From Rhizobium mesosinicum (GTDB lineage: Bacteria > Pseudomonadota > Alphaproteobacteria > Rhizobiales > Rhizobiaceae), in NCBI RefSeq assembly GCF_019511345.1, contig NZ_JAEUAK010000015.1, forward strand, positions 1-64,000: DNA of 64,000 nucleotides, written 5' to 3'. The notes under the pieces were generated by a model. The model was not told the DNA's origin, searched no databases, and saw nothing but the letters and a program-made list of their open reading frames with translations. Each line of letters begins with the position of its first letter. Positions within the stretch are counted from its first letter, which is position 1. Below, piece after piece: positions 1 to 8,119 of the stretch. The translations under genes were made by a program, and so were the position numbers.

Positions 1-131
1 TCAGCCCCACAGGTGGGGGAGACTAGCTGGGGGCGCTGGTTTCCCAAAACAATCAGCATTGCAGTTGGCAAAACGGTAGAGGGATGCGAAGGTCCGGCGG
101 CTTGTTATCTCCCCCACCTGTGGGGGGAGAT
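1..131. repeat. Intergenic repeat with inverted ends
   Basis: Positions 5-22 (CCCCACAGGTGGGGGAGA) recur as their reverse complement inside the near-perfect palindrome at 107-131, which reads ATCTCCCCC-ACCTGT-GGGGGGAGAT. The two arms bracket about 85 bases with no ORF. This arrangement is that of a small palindromic or MITE-like element of the kind scattered through rhizobial genomes. The left boundary may lie outside the window. The element sits just downstream of the cyclase gene that ends at 174, so the 107-131 hairpin could also help terminate that transcript. Confidence 0.6.
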
Positions 132-173
132 GGCCGGCAGGCCAGAGGGGGGTGCTACATGGCCCCCCTCGCT

Positions 174-941
174 TCAGCCCTCCCGCAGAACCCGCGCCTC
201 CACCGGCTGCTCGATCCCTTTCAGCGACAACGACCGTGCTTCGGTGCCGCCCATCAGATCGGGGGCCTGGAGGGCAGTCTCCAGCGAGACGAGGATCTCG
301 CCGGATGCGGCCTGCGATTCCAGCCGGGCCGCCTGGTTCACCACGCCGCCGATTGCGGTGAAATCGCTGCGGAAGCTGGAGAATTCGCCGATCTGCACAT
401 CGCCGGTATGGATGCCGACGCCGACGCCGAGCGGCTGGCCGATATCGAGGGCGGCCAGCGCCTCGCCGCAGAAGCGCTGGATGTCCTTGCCGGCCATGAT
501 CGCGGCGGCGGCATGGTCCGCGCGCTTGATCGGGAAATTGAAGATCGCCATCAGCCCGTCGCCCATCTGCTTGTTGACGATGCCGTCATTGGCCCAGATC
601 GCCTGTGCGGCGCGATCCTGAAACAGGCTGACGATCCGGCTGAGCTCGATTGCGCCGATCCGTTCCGACAGGCCGGTATAGCCGCGGATATCGGCAAAGA
701 GGATGGTGGCGCCTGCGGTGATGTGGCGCTGCTTCTTCACATATTGGAAGGAGCGCTCGCAGATCGTGCAGATGTCGGGGTTCATCTTGCTGCGCGTTAT
801 CCCGAAGGCTCGCAAGGGCAGCGAGAGCGGGCCGCGGATCGGGATCGGCATATGCATCTGGTCCCAGCAGCCGCGGCAGATGCCTGCGCTGCCGGATCGT
901 GCCGGCTGTCCTGATATCGCCGATATCGCCATGTGCCGCAT
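174..941 (-). CDS. Adenylate/guanylate cyclase domain protein, soluble
   Basis: A 255-residue protein whose C-terminal two thirds (about residues 75-250) is a class III nucleotide cyclase catalytic domain, expected to make cAMP or cGMP from the NTP. Visible hallmarks are ILFADIRGYTGLSE with the metal-binding Asp, the second Asp region in NKQMGDGLMAIF, and GVGIHTGDVQIG. There is no membrane segment, so it should be cytosolic. The N-terminal 70 residues hold two CxxC pairs (CRGC and CTIC, about 30 residues apart), which suggests a small zinc or redox module in front of the cyclase. The ATG at 941 was chosen because AGGAG lies 6-7 bases upstream; the frame stays open further upstream but without coding character. 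Family is clear; the nucleotide made and the signal sensed are not. Confidence 0.85.
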   Translation of the reverse strand: MRHMAISAISGQPARSGSAGICRGCWDQMHMPIPIRGPLSLPLRAFGITRSKMNPDICTICERSFQYVKKQRHITAGATILFADIRGYTGLSERIGAIELSRIVSLFQDRAAQAIWANDGIVNKQMGDGLMAIFNFPIKRADHAAAAIMAGKDIQRFCGEALAALDIGQPLGVGVGIHTGDVQIGEFSSFRSDFTAIGGVVNQAARLESQAASGEILVSLETALQAPDLMGGTEARSLSLKGIEQPVEARVLREG

Positions 942-1003
942 TCTCCTGATGACAGAAAAGGAGCTTCTGCCTATCGGGCGGTTTTGGCAACTGTTCAGGG
1001 TGC

Positions 1004-1921
1004 CTATGCGCTTTCCGGCAGGACATTTCGCGCGTCTGCCGCCCGCAGCCGCTTTTCCGCGAGCGCGATGAAGGCGCGCACCAGCGGCGAGAGGTGCTTG
1101 CTGCTGGGATAGACGACATGCAGGCCGCCGGAGGCGGTCGTATAATCGCCGAGCACGCGCAGCAGCCGCCCGTCTGCGATGCAGGCGAAGGCGACCCCGT
1201 AAGGCAGCTGCGCGATGCCGTAGCCGGCGATCGCCGCCTCCATGACCGCCTGCATCTCGTTGGCGGCGAAGCGTCCTGATACGGACACCGTTTCCGGCCC
1301 TTGCGGGCCATCCAGCACCCATTGCGCATGGGCGGCAGATGGCCCGGCGATGACGCAGTCATGGCCTGCGAGTTCATCAGGTGCGGAAGGCCGACCGGCG
1401 CGGGCGAGATAGGCGGGGCTGGCGCAGAGCAGGCGATAGGTGGGGCCGAGCCTGCGGGCGATAAGGGTGGAATCCTCCAGCAGCCCGGTGCGGAAGGCGA
1501 GGTCTATGCCGTTGTCAACGAGGTTCAGCCGCTCGTCGGTCAGCCGCAGCTCGACCTTGGCCTTCGGATAGGTCGTCATGAATTCGAAAATCGCGTCCTG
1601 CAGGAAATGGCCGCTGAAGCCGACGGGAGCCGATATGCGGATCGTGCCAGAGGGCTCGGCCTGCGCTTCGGCGAGCCTGATATTGGCGGCCTCGATCTTC
1701 CTGAGCGCTTCGCTCGCCTCCGCATAGTAGAGCCGCCCAGCCTCCGTCATGCCGAGGCTGCGGGTCGTGCGCTGCAGGAGGCGCACGCCGAGGTCACGTT
1801 CAAGGGCCGCAACCCGGCGGCTGACCGTCGTCTTGGGCATGGAAAGCAGCCGGGCAGCCGCGGTGAAGCTGCCGGTTTCGACGACGCGGGAGAAGATCAC
1901 GATATCGTTGAGATCGATCAT
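1004..1921 (-). CDS. LysR family transcriptional regulator
   Basis: A 305-residue LysR-type regulator. An N-terminal winged helix-turn-helix covers residues 1-60 (motif SFTAAARLLSMPKTTVSRRV), followed by the usual effector-binding domain (APVGFSGHFLQDAIFEF and later). Length is normal for the family. It belongs to the branch in which the regulator is divergent from a small oxidoreductase gene, here the NmrA-like gene starting at 2029, which is its most likely target. I chose the ATG at 1921 (MIDLNDIV) because this is where LysR homology begins; an in-frame upstream ATG at 1972 would add 17 residues with no family resemblance. Confidence 0.92.
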   Translation of the reverse strand: MIDLNDIVIFSRVVETGSFTAAARLLSMPKTTVSRRVAALERDLGVRLLQRTTRSLGMTEAGRLYYAEASEALRKIEAANIRLAEAQAEPSGTIRISAPVGFSGHFLQDAIFEFMTTYPKAKVELRLTDERLNLVDNGIDLAFRTGLLEDSTLIARRLGPTYRLLCASPAYLARAGRPSAPDELAGHDCVIAGPSAAHAQWVLDGPQGPETVSVSGRFAANEMQAVMEAAIAGYGIAQLPYGVAFACIADGRLLRVLGDYTTASGGLHVVYPSSKHLSPLVRAFIALAEKRLRAADARNVLPESA

Positions 1922-1944
1922 TGTTGCTCTTGATGGGACGATGT

Positions 1945-1972
1945 TTGGCACTTTTAGGCCATTATGAGCCAA
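1945..1972. promoter_or_regulatory. Candidate LysR operator
   Basis: In the 107-base gap between the divergent LysR and NmrA-like genes, TTGGC at 1945-1949 is mirrored by GCCAA at 1968-1972. A spaced dyad in this position fits a LysR-type recognition site. Short arms make it only suggestive. Confidence 0.3.
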
Positions 1973-2028
1973 TGCAGCAATCCTAAATCTGCACCATCAG
2001 CAACTGCATCAAGAGAAGGAGCAGAGAG

Positions 2029-2904
2029 ATGAGCAACAGCAGAACCATTCTCGTATCGGGCGCAACAGGCCAGCAGGGCGGCGCCGTCGCCCGCGCGCTC
2101 GCCGCACGCGGCCACCGCGTCAAGGGACTGACGCGCCGGCCGGACAGCGATAGCGCCAGGCGGCTTGCCGCTGACGGTATCGAGGTCGTCGTCGGCGATC
2201 TCAATGACAAGGCGTCGGTTATCAAGGCCGCCAGGGGCGTCGACACGATGTACCTGATGGGCAACAGTTACGAGGCCGGCGTCGAGGCCGAGACGCGCCA
2301 GGGGATCGCCGCTGCCGATGCGGCCAAGGAGGCCGGGATCGGCCATCTCATCTATGGCTCGGTCGCCGATGCCGACAGGAAGACCGGCATCCCGCATTTC
2401 GACAGCAAATATCTGGTCGAACAGCATGTCGCCGGGCTCGGCATTCCCTATACGATCAGCGCCCCGGTCGCCTTCATGGAAAATACCGTCGCTCCCTGGG
2501 CGATCGGCGGCCTGAAACAAGGCGTCCATGCCGCAGCCCTGCCGCCGGCCCGCAAGCTGCAGCAGATCGCCATCGACGATATCGGCCATTTCGTCGCCGC
2601 GCTTGCCGAGCGTCGCGAACAGGTCTTCGGCAAGCGTTTCGATATTGCCGGCGACGAACTCTCCGGCGAGGAGCAAGCGAGGATTCTCACCGAGGCAATC
2701 GGCCGGCCGATCCGTTTCCAGGAGCTGCCGATTGCGGCCATGCGCCAGCAGAGCGAGGATGCGGCGCTGATGTATGAGTGGTTCGACCGCACCGGCTACT
2801 CCGCCGATATCGCCGCGCTCCGCCGGGATTTCCCCGAGGTCGGCTGGCACAGCTATGCCGACTGGGCGAAGGGCTTTGACTGGAGCGTGCTCGACAAGGC
2901 GTGA
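2029..2904 (+). CDS. NmrA-like NAD(P)-binding protein
   Basis: A 291-residue atypical short-chain dehydrogenase of the NmrA/HSCARG type. The N-terminal Rossmann motif reads VSGATGQQGGAVARAL (residues 9-24). It is followed by the GLTRRPDS turn that contacts the cofactor phosphate and by VVVGDLND. Members bind NAD(P)H and act either as redox sensors or as quinone/NADPH oxidoreductases; the classical YxxxK catalytic pair of SDRs is not obvious. GAAGGAGCAGAGAG upstream supplies a strong ribosome binding site for the ATG. The gene is transcribed away from the LysR gene at 1004-1921 and is its probable regulatory target. Substrate cannot be told from sequence. Confidence 0.88.
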   Translation: MSNSRTILVSGATGQQGGAVARALAARGHRVKGLTRRPDSDSARRLAADGIEVVVGDLNDKASVIKAARGVDTMYLMGNSYEAGVEAETRQGIAAADAAKEAGIGHLIYGSVADADRKTGIPHFDSKYLVEQHVAGLGIPYTISAPVAFMENTVAPWAIGGLKQGVHAAALPPARKLQQIAIDDIGHFVAALAERREQVFGKRFDIAGDELSGEEQARILTEAIGRPIRFQELPIAAMRQQSEDAALMYEWFDRTGYSADIAALRRDFPEVGWHSYADWAKGFDWSVLDKA

Positions 2905-2930
2905 GGTTTTGCGGTCTGTGCGGTCTCCGT

Positions 2931-2955
2931 CATCCTCGGGACAAGCCCGAGGATG
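2931..2955. repeat. REP-like palindrome
   Basis: A perfect 10-base inverted repeat CATCCTCGGG at 2931-2940 and CCCGAGGATG at 2946-2955 with loop ACAAG. It lies 26 bases after the NmrA-like stop codon and immediately before an AraC-type remnant. No T-run follows, so a repetitive palindromic element is a better label than an intrinsic terminator, though it may stabilise the 3' end of the upstream mRNA. Confidence 0.65.
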
Positions 2956-2976
2956 CCGAAGGTAGGCCGCACCGGC

Positions 2977-3054
2977 ATGTCGCACTCCACCTTCGGCAAT
3001 GCTTTCAAAAGCGTCTTCGGCCGCGCGCCCAAACGCTACTGGCGGGACGCCTGA
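2977..3054 (+). pseudogene. AraC-type regulator C-terminal remnant
   Basis: Twenty-five codons read MSHSTFGNAFKSVFGRAPKR followed by YWRDA and a stop. This matches the end of the second helix-turn-helix of AraC/XylS regulators, where the consensus is STFxxAFKxxFGxxPxxYR. Nothing resembling the rest of an AraC protein lies upstream: a REP-like palindrome and then the NmrA-like gene come first. It is therefore best read as the surviving 3' tail of a deleted regulator. A free-standing peptide gene is unlikely because there is no ribosome binding site. Confidence 0.6.
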
Positions 3055-3129
3055 TCGGGCGATCTGCCGGTGCTCTTGACGACAGCCGGCCGGACGCCAC
3101 TTCAACCGTCACCTAAAGCGGGGGTTCTG

Positions 3130-3582
3130 GTGCACCGGTTCGATCATTATCTGGTTTTCATTCTGTTGAGCCTCGGCGGCGGGCTCCTGATCGGCCTCAT
3201 GAATATGCCGGGCGAATGGTATGACTCGCTTGCCAAGCCCTGGTTCACGCCGCCGAACTGGGTGTTCGGTCCCGCCTGGACGATCCTCTATGTCCTGATC
3301 GGCATAGCGGGCGCGCGGACCTTCGAGCAGAGCAGGGCTTCGCCTGCCATGATCGCGTGGATCGCTCAGCTCGTCCTGAATTTCGCCTGGTCGCCGGCCT
3401 TCTTCGGCCTGCAGCTTCCCGCGCTCGGCCTGGCGATCATCATCGTCCTGCTGCTCTCGATCCTCGCCTTCATCGGCCTTTCATGGCGGCGGGACCTGGT
3501 ATCATCGGCGCTGTTCATTCCCTATGGCCTGTGGGTCGGGTATGCGACCGCGCTCAATGCGGCGATCGTCTCGATGAATTAG
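3130..3582 (+). CDS. TspO/MBR family membrane protein
   Basis: A 150-residue integral membrane protein of the TspO / peripheral benzodiazepine receptor family. Five hydrophobic helices are visible. Signature stretches are AKPWFTPPNWVFGPAWTILY (loop and helix 2) and LVLNFAWSPAFFG. Bacterial TspO proteins bind tetrapyrroles, cholesterol-like ligands and heme intermediates, and affect oxidative stress and porphyrin handling. I take the GTG at 3130 (VHRFDHYLVF) as start because it gives the normal family length; the open frame runs back to 3070, which would add 20 non-conserved residues. A GCGGGGG tract precedes the GTG. The gene stands alone between the AraC remnant and a methyltransferase. Confidence 0.85.
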   Translation: MHRFDHYLVFILLSLGGGLLIGLMNMPGEWYDSLAKPWFTPPNWVFGPAWTILYVLIGIAGARTFEQSRASPAMIAWIAQLVLNFAWSPAFFGLQLPALGLAIIIVLLLSILAFIGLSWRRDLVSSALFIPYGLWVGYATALNAAIVSMN

Positions 3583-3663
3583 GGTTTGGTTCTGCTTGCG
3601 GTGATTGGCACGCAGTCGTAAAAATGGGGCGGACATTGTGCCGTTTTCGAGGGGGAGACTGCG

Positions 3664-4467
3664 ATGCCGTCGAGTTTCAATGTCGAAAGTGCCGATGGTT
3701 ACGAGCAGCTGATGGGACGCTGGAGCAGAAGGCTCGCGCCCCAGCTCATCGATTTCGCCGGGCTTGCGGATGGGGAAAGTGTTCTCGATGTCGGCTGCGG
3801 CACGGGAAGCCTCACCTTCGCGCTGGCGGAAAATCCCGGTCTGAAGGCGATCTCGGCCATCGATTTTTCGCCTGTCTTCGTCGAGGCCGCAAGCCGGCGC
3901 AATACTGATCCTCGCATCACCATCCGGCAAGCCGACGCCTGCGCACTGCCCTTCGAGGATAACAGCTTCGACCGCGCACTGTCGCTGCTCGTGCTGCATT
4001 TCGTGCCCGAGGCCGGCAGGGCTGTGGCCGAGATGCGGCGCGTCGTGCGTCCTGATGGTGTCGTTGCCGCCGCCGTCTGGGATCATTATGGCGGCATGTC
4101 CGGCATGCGGATGATGTGGGATACGGTGGCCATGATCGATGCCAATGCGCGGGCGATGCGCCATCGCTACTCTTTCCAGCCGATGACGCGGCCGGGCGAG
4201 ATGAAGGCGAGTTTCGTCGGCAACGGCCTCGTCGATGTCGAAGAGACCTCGCTGACCATCCGCATGGATTATAATTCCTTCGACGATTACTGGGCGCCGA
4301 TCGCTGCCGGCGAAGGCCCGCTCGGCAAATATGTGGCTGGGCTGGATGCGTATACGCGCGCGAGGGTCGATATCGCGGTGAGAGATGCCTATGAGGCCGG
4401 GGAGCCAGACGGACCGCGGTCGTTTGCTTCGGTCGCCTGGGCGTGCCGGGGCAGGGTTCCGGGGTGA
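3664..4467 (+). CDS. Class I SAM-dependent methyltransferase
   Basis: A 267-residue Rossmann-fold methyltransferase of the UbiE / type 11 group. Motif I is VLDVGCGTGSLTFAL (residues 41-55), the acidic loop is AIDFSPVFVEAA, and motif II/III sequence is ACALPFEDNSFDRALSLLVLHF followed by MRRVVRPDGVV. It transfers a methyl group from S-adenosylmethionine to an unknown small molecule. GGGGGAGACTGCG upstream gives a good ribosome binding site for the ATG. It is monocistronic as far as I can see. The C-terminus (EPDGPRSFASVAWACRG) is intact, so the protein is likely functional. Confidence 0.88.
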   Translation: MPSSFNVESADGYEQLMGRWSRRLAPQLIDFAGLADGESVLDVGCGTGSLTFALAENPGLKAISAIDFSPVFVEAASRRNTDPRITIRQADACALPFEDNSFDRALSLLVLHFVPEAGRAVAEMRRVVRPDGVVAAAVWDHYGGMSGMRMMWDTVAMIDANARAMRHRYSFQPMTRPGEMKASFVGNGLVDVEETSLTIRMDYNSFDDYWAPIAAGEGPLGKYVAGLDAYTRARVDIAVRDAYEAGEPDGPRSFASVAWACRGRVPG

Positions 4468-4625
4468 GCCGGCGTCGGCTGCGATTGATTATGAGGAGGT
4501 GACCGCGGCAAGGGGGGCCCACGGCACCGCGCAGGATGAAGCAGACCCAATCCACTCTTTCAATTGCGTCATCTTGGCTATCCGAAACGGCAGCCTCAGC
4601 CGGTCGCCGTGATCCAGCGAGGGCT

Positions 4626-5390
4626 CTACTCCCGTCGAAAGCCTTGTGACTGGCTCTGCCCGCCGCCGCTCTGCGACTGCGATTGGTCTGCCCGATCGTC
4701 ACGACGTTCCGCTTCCATCTTCCTCGCGCTTTCCTCGAGCGTCTCGCTGGGGCCGGATGCCATCTTCGGCACGCCGGTTTCCTCGCCCACCTGGGCATCA
4801 TTGGAGACGGCGGGTTCGTCGGCGGCCGGCGCGGCCTCATCCGATACGGTCGACGACGCCATGGCGCGTTCCGTCGCAGTCCGATCCGGCGCGAAGGCGT
4901 CTTCCGAGACGGTCATGTCGCCTTCCGCCGCGCCGTTGCGTTCGTCGCTCGAGATGTCATAGGCCGCCGCGGAGCGCGGTACTTCCCAGCCTTCGCGGCG
5001 CCAGTGGTCGGCGCGTTCGTCCATGTCGATCGAGCCCTCGTCGTCAAGAATGTCATGCGCGGTTTCATAGCTTGCATCGTCGACCTGTACGGAGACGAGG
5101 AAGCCGCCGCGGCGCAGGCCTTCGGCATAGACGGCGCGGTCCTCATCGGGGAAGAGCCAGCCCGCCAGCATCGCCCAGAAGCCGGAGCGGTCGTCGCTTG
5201 CGACATTGGCGCGGTCGCCGTCGGCCTCGTAGCCGGGCAGGAGGCGGATAGACTCAGCCGGGATGCCTGCGTCCTTCAGGCGCTCGACACTCCGTTCGGC
5301 GTTGTCGCGGCTGTCGAAGAAGGCGGTCAGGCTGCTCGTGGCGGTGCCCGTCGCAAAGGTCGGGGTGTTCTCGTTGTGAAGATTTGGCAT
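4626..5390 (-). CDS. General stress protein 17M-like protein
   Basis: A 254-residue cytosolic protein. Residues 20-110 hold an alpha/beta domain (SLTAFFDSRDNAERSVERL, then GFLVSVQVDDASYETAHDIL) resembling the GSP17M/YflT-like stress domain, in which a short helix follows the sentence-like SRxxAExAVxxL pattern. The remaining 140 residues are low complexity, rich in Ala, Glu, Asp and Ser, ending in a Gln/Ser/Gly-rich tail. The ATG at 5390 has GGGAG six bases upstream. An exact EcfG promoter (GGAAC-N16-CGTT) lies on the same strand at 5476-5500, about 85 bases before the start codon. This supports a place in the general stress response. Molecular function is unknown. Confidence 0.75.
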   Translation of the reverse strand: MPNLHNENTPTFATGTATSSLTAFFDSRDNAERSVERLKDAGIPAESIRLLPGYEADGDRANVASDDRSGFWAMLAGWLFPDEDRAVYAEGLRRGGFLVSVQVDDASYETAHDILDDEGSIDMDERADHWRREGWEVPRSAAAYDISSDERNGAAEGDMTVSEDAFAPDRTATERAMASSTVSDEAAPAADEPAVSNDAQVGEETGVPKMASGPSETLEESARKMEAERRDDRADQSQSQSGGGQSQSQGFRRE

Positions 5391-5475
5391 GTGATCACTC
5401 CCTGGCATTTCGACCATCATCGATGCGCCTCATGCCGCTTGGCTCTCGCAGCCGTCTTCGGCGCCTTATGATGAC

Positions 5476-5500
5476 AACGGGTGCGATTCCGTAAGGTTCC
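5476..5500 (-). promoter_or_regulatory. EcfG-type stress promoter
   Basis: On the minus strand the sequence reads GGAAC (5500-5496), 16 bases, then CGTT (5479-5476). This is the exact consensus bound by the alphaproteobacterial general stress sigma factor EcfG. It points toward the GSP17M-like gene starting at 5390. Confidence 0.75.
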
Positions 5501-5623
5501 ACTCCGGCGGGCAGCAGCGTGCCGGCCCGCAGCGCTCCTTTTCCCTCCGTTGTGGCGGTTTAGCTTGGAAATCGCGGATTCGGGCATCGCCGGAGACGAA
5601 TGCGCTGAAACATGCCGGGTTGA

Positions 5624-5863
5624 TCAGGCACCGGATTTCCGGCGGTCGCGGTAAGAGTCGAGGCTGACGACATTCGGCCCGAGGTCTTGCGGCACCTCGC
5701 TGGAGCGTTCGATGACCGGCCGAGCTTCCTTTTTCGGCATCTCTGCCTGCGCCCGCAGATCCCGCACATCGCCATAGAGCCGCGCCACCAGCTTCCGGTA
5801 ATAATCGACGATCCGCTGATGCTCTTCGCGCTTGATATACCGCTCCTGGAACGACTGGGCCAT
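5624..5863 (-). CDS. Small hypothetical protein
   Basis: A 79-residue hydrophilic protein beginning MAQSFQERYIKREEHQRIVD. The first 45 residues should form a charged helix, and the tail is VVSLDSYRDRRKSG. The ATG at 5863 was chosen because AGGTGAAAG lies just upstream; the frame is open further back, but that part is compositionally unlike protein. About 30-55 bases upstream is GGAAC-N16-AGTT (minus strand, 5919-5895), one mismatch from the EcfG consensus, so weak general stress control is possible. I recognise no domain. Confidence 0.65.
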   Translation of the reverse strand: MAQSFQERYIKREEHQRIVDYYRKLVARLYGDVRDLRAQAEMPKKEARPVIERSSEVPQDLGPNVVSLDSYRDRRKSGA

Positions 5864-6116
5864 GTCACTTTCACCTGCTCGGTCACAGCAGGGAAACTTC
5901 CTGCATGGGAGACGGTTCCAGAACGGCTCTCGTGTGGTTAAGGTTTCGTTATCGCTGCGGCGCCTCGCGTGTTTCCGTTCCTGTCGGGGGAGTGAGGAAC
6001 GTTTGCGCATGAGGGGGCTTCCGGCTCGACCTCGCTTTCTCCTCATCCAACTTTACGCAGAGCGAGCGGATCGGCAGCCCCGCAATCGCGCTGCACCACA
6101 TCCAGCCTGTGCAATC

Positions 6117-6749
6117 TCATCGCGGTCGGCGGATCGCCCGCACCTTGCCGCTGCTGCCGCCACCCGCGTAGAAGACATCGCCGCCATCGGATTCCAGCCC
6201 GGAGACGCCCGTGTCCTCGGGCATATCCAGCCGTTCCAGCACGTCGCCGGTCTTAGGGTCGATGCGGCGCAGATCGCTCTTGTCGTCCTCCCAGGTGGCG
6301 TGCCAAAGCTCGCCGTCCACCCAGGTTACACCCGTGACATGGCGCTTGGATTCGATAGTGCGCAGGATCTTGCCGGTTTCGGGGTCGATCTGGTGGATGC
6401 AGTTTTCGCGGTATTGGCCGACCCAGAGGCTGCCTTCGCACCAGGCCATGCCGGAATCAGCGCCTTTGCCCGGGGCGGGGATGGTGGCGACGACGGTGCC
6501 GGTTTCCGGATCGATCTTGCGGATCTTGTCTTCGGCGATCTGGAAGAGATAGCGTCCGTCAAAGGCGGTGCCGGCATGAGCGGCGACGTCGATGGCGGTG
6601 ATTTCCGTGCCGCTTTCGGGATCGAGCGCCCGGAGGTTTTCGCCGGCGGCGAACCAGACCTTGCTGCCGTCGTACGTAACGCCGCCGATGTTGCGCGCGC
6701 CTTCGAAGGGGCCGTATTCGCGGATGATCTCTGCCTGCGATGTTTTCAT
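6117..6749 (-). CDS. Vgb/glutamine cyclotransferase-like beta-propeller protein
   Basis: A 210-residue protein built of repeated propeller blades. The unit IDPETGxxxxTI occurs around LDPESGTEI, IDPETGTVV, IDPETGKIL and IDPKTGDVL, with intervening GSLWVGQY and GELWHATW strands. This is the pattern of YVTN/SMP-30/Vgb-type or plant-type glutaminyl cyclotransferase-like propellers. No signal peptide is present, so it is cytosolic. It lies 31 bases downstream of the TPR-HTH regulator at 6781-8001 and is probably co-transcribed with it. Enzymatic activity cannot be assigned; the short length gives at most five blades. Confidence 0.75.
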   Translation of the reverse strand: MKTSQAEIIREYGPFEGARNIGGVTYDGSKVWFAAGENLRALDPESGTEITAIDVAAHAGTAFDGRYLFQIAEDKIRKIDPETGTVVATIPAPGKGADSGMAWCEGSLWVGQYRENCIHQIDPETGKILRTIESKRHVTGVTWVDGELWHATWEDDKSDLRRIDPKTGDVLERLDMPEDTGVSGLESDGGDVFYAGGGSSGKVRAIRRPR

Positions 6750-6780
6750 GGTGTTTCCGTCCTCTGTTGCAGGAGAGATG

Positions 6781-8001
6781 TTAGTCGCTCGGCAGCGGGC
6801 CGGGGAGTAACAATGTCGTCGGGAAGCCGACGACAGGCGGCATCATCCAGCGGCGTGCTCTCCCGTTCCCGAAAAACTGCACCTTGCCGGCCGCTTCAAG
6901 CGTGTCGAGCGCCCGCTGCACCGTGCGCGGGCTCAAGCCAAGCGCAATCGCAAGAGCCGTGCTGGACCAGGATTCGCCATCGGCGAGAAGCGCCAGCAGG
7001 GAGGCATGCTCCTCCTCGACCGGCGGGGCGAGCACCACGACGGCACGCCCGTCATGCGGGATCAGCGCAAAGCCGTGGTTCGTCGCCTTTACATCAGCGA
7101 GATCGGCAAGGGCCGCGCGCAGCCGGCCGATCTCGACGCGCAGCCGCGCCCGGTGGGATTCATCCGCATGGCGGGCGCGGAAAGCGCGGGCAAGCAGGAC
7201 CGAGCGGGAGACATCGGATGGTGCGGCCTCCGCAAGCGCGCGGGCGAGAGCAAACAGCACCGGGCGGCTTGCGAGCGGCACGATCCCGCCGCCCGCGCGC
7301 ACGACGTTGCGGCAGGCATCGATGACGAGCGTATCGGAGGCAAGCAGCGCTTCGACCTCCTGAAGCTGCAGCAGGCGTTCCGTGCCACTATCGATCAGCC
7401 GGGCGGCGGGCGCTTCCAGAACCCTTGCCGCATCGCGTACCTCTATGGTGAGGGACGGAATATCGGCCTTCAGCGCTGCCTCTGCCGCCCTTGCCAGCGC
7501 CTGGCGCGCCGGTTCCGTGCGCAGCCTGCGGATCGCCACGCCGGCAATGGCGAGTTCGTGGCCGGCGCGGGCAGCCGGCGGCAGCGGCGAGGGGTCGAGA
7601 TCGGCGAGCAGCTTTTCGGCCGCATCGAGATGGCCGATCAGCAGCAGGCGGCGGATCTGCAGGTTGCGGGCATGCGCCGCGTTGACGCGGTCGCCGCGCC
7701 TTTCGAGCGTGACGCGGGCCGTTTCCAGCGCCTTCTCCGGCCAGGTGAGATCGCGCGAGACGAGGGCGATTTCGGCTTCCGCCACGATGCAGCGGGCGCG
7801 GGCCACGGCCTCCCGCGGGCCGAAGGCATGTGCAGCGCTTTTCAGCAGTGCCTTGGCGCGCGTAAGGTCGCCGAGCTGGGCCATGGCGATGCCGCGCAGC
7901 GCCAGCGCCGGCGGGTCGTCGCGCAGCGCCACGCGCTTCATGGCGCCCAGAGCATCGCCCACAGCCAGCGCCTGTGCGGCAGCCGTTATCAGCGAGTCCA
8001 T
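6781..8001 (-). CDS. TPR-like/HTH transcriptional regulator
   Basis: A 406-residue protein. Residues 1-230 are an Ala-rich helical repeat array of TPR character (ALALRGIAMAQLGDLTRAKAL, then VNAAHARNLQIRRLLLIGHL). Residues 260-310 resemble the C-terminal DNA-binding segment of SARP/OmpR-like regulators (RLRVEIGRLRAALADLADV, GFAL). Residues 335-385 form a winged helix with TALAIALGLSPRTVQRALDTLE. The combination suggests a regulator responding to a protein or ligand bound by the helical array. It is divergent from the DUF899 gene at 8120 and upstream of the propeller gene at 6117-6749, so one or both are plausible targets. Domain order is inferred by eye. Confidence 0.75.
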   Translation of the reverse strand: MDSLITAAAQALAVGDALGAMKRVALRDDPPALALRGIAMAQLGDLTRAKALLKSAAHAFGPREAVARARCIVAEAEIALVSRDLTWPEKALETARVTLERRGDRVNAAHARNLQIRRLLLIGHLDAAEKLLADLDPSPLPPAARAGHELAIAGVAIRRLRTEPARQALARAAEAALKADIPSLTIEVRDAARVLEAPAARLIDSGTERLLQLQEVEALLASDTLVIDACRNVVRAGGGIVPLASRPVLFALARALAEAAPSDVSRSVLLARAFRARHADESHRARLRVEIGRLRAALADLADVKATNHGFALIPHDGRAVVVLAPPVEEEHASLLALLADGESWSSTALAIALGLSPRTVQRALDTLEAAGKVQFFGNGRARRWMMPPVVGFPTTLLLPGPLPSD

Positions 8002-8119
8002 CGGAATCCCGTCACACTTGTAACTCCCACCCCTCGGGCAACAAGACCTAGTTTATTCCTCATCGGCAGGCAACGGCCCGCCGGATCGTACCTTTCAATG
8101 TGACGTGAGGAGAAGACCC

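Noticed and set aside
1954..3105. 383-codon minus-strand frame
   Set aside because: Opposite the NmrA-like gene, whose Rossmann motif and ribosome binding site are clear.
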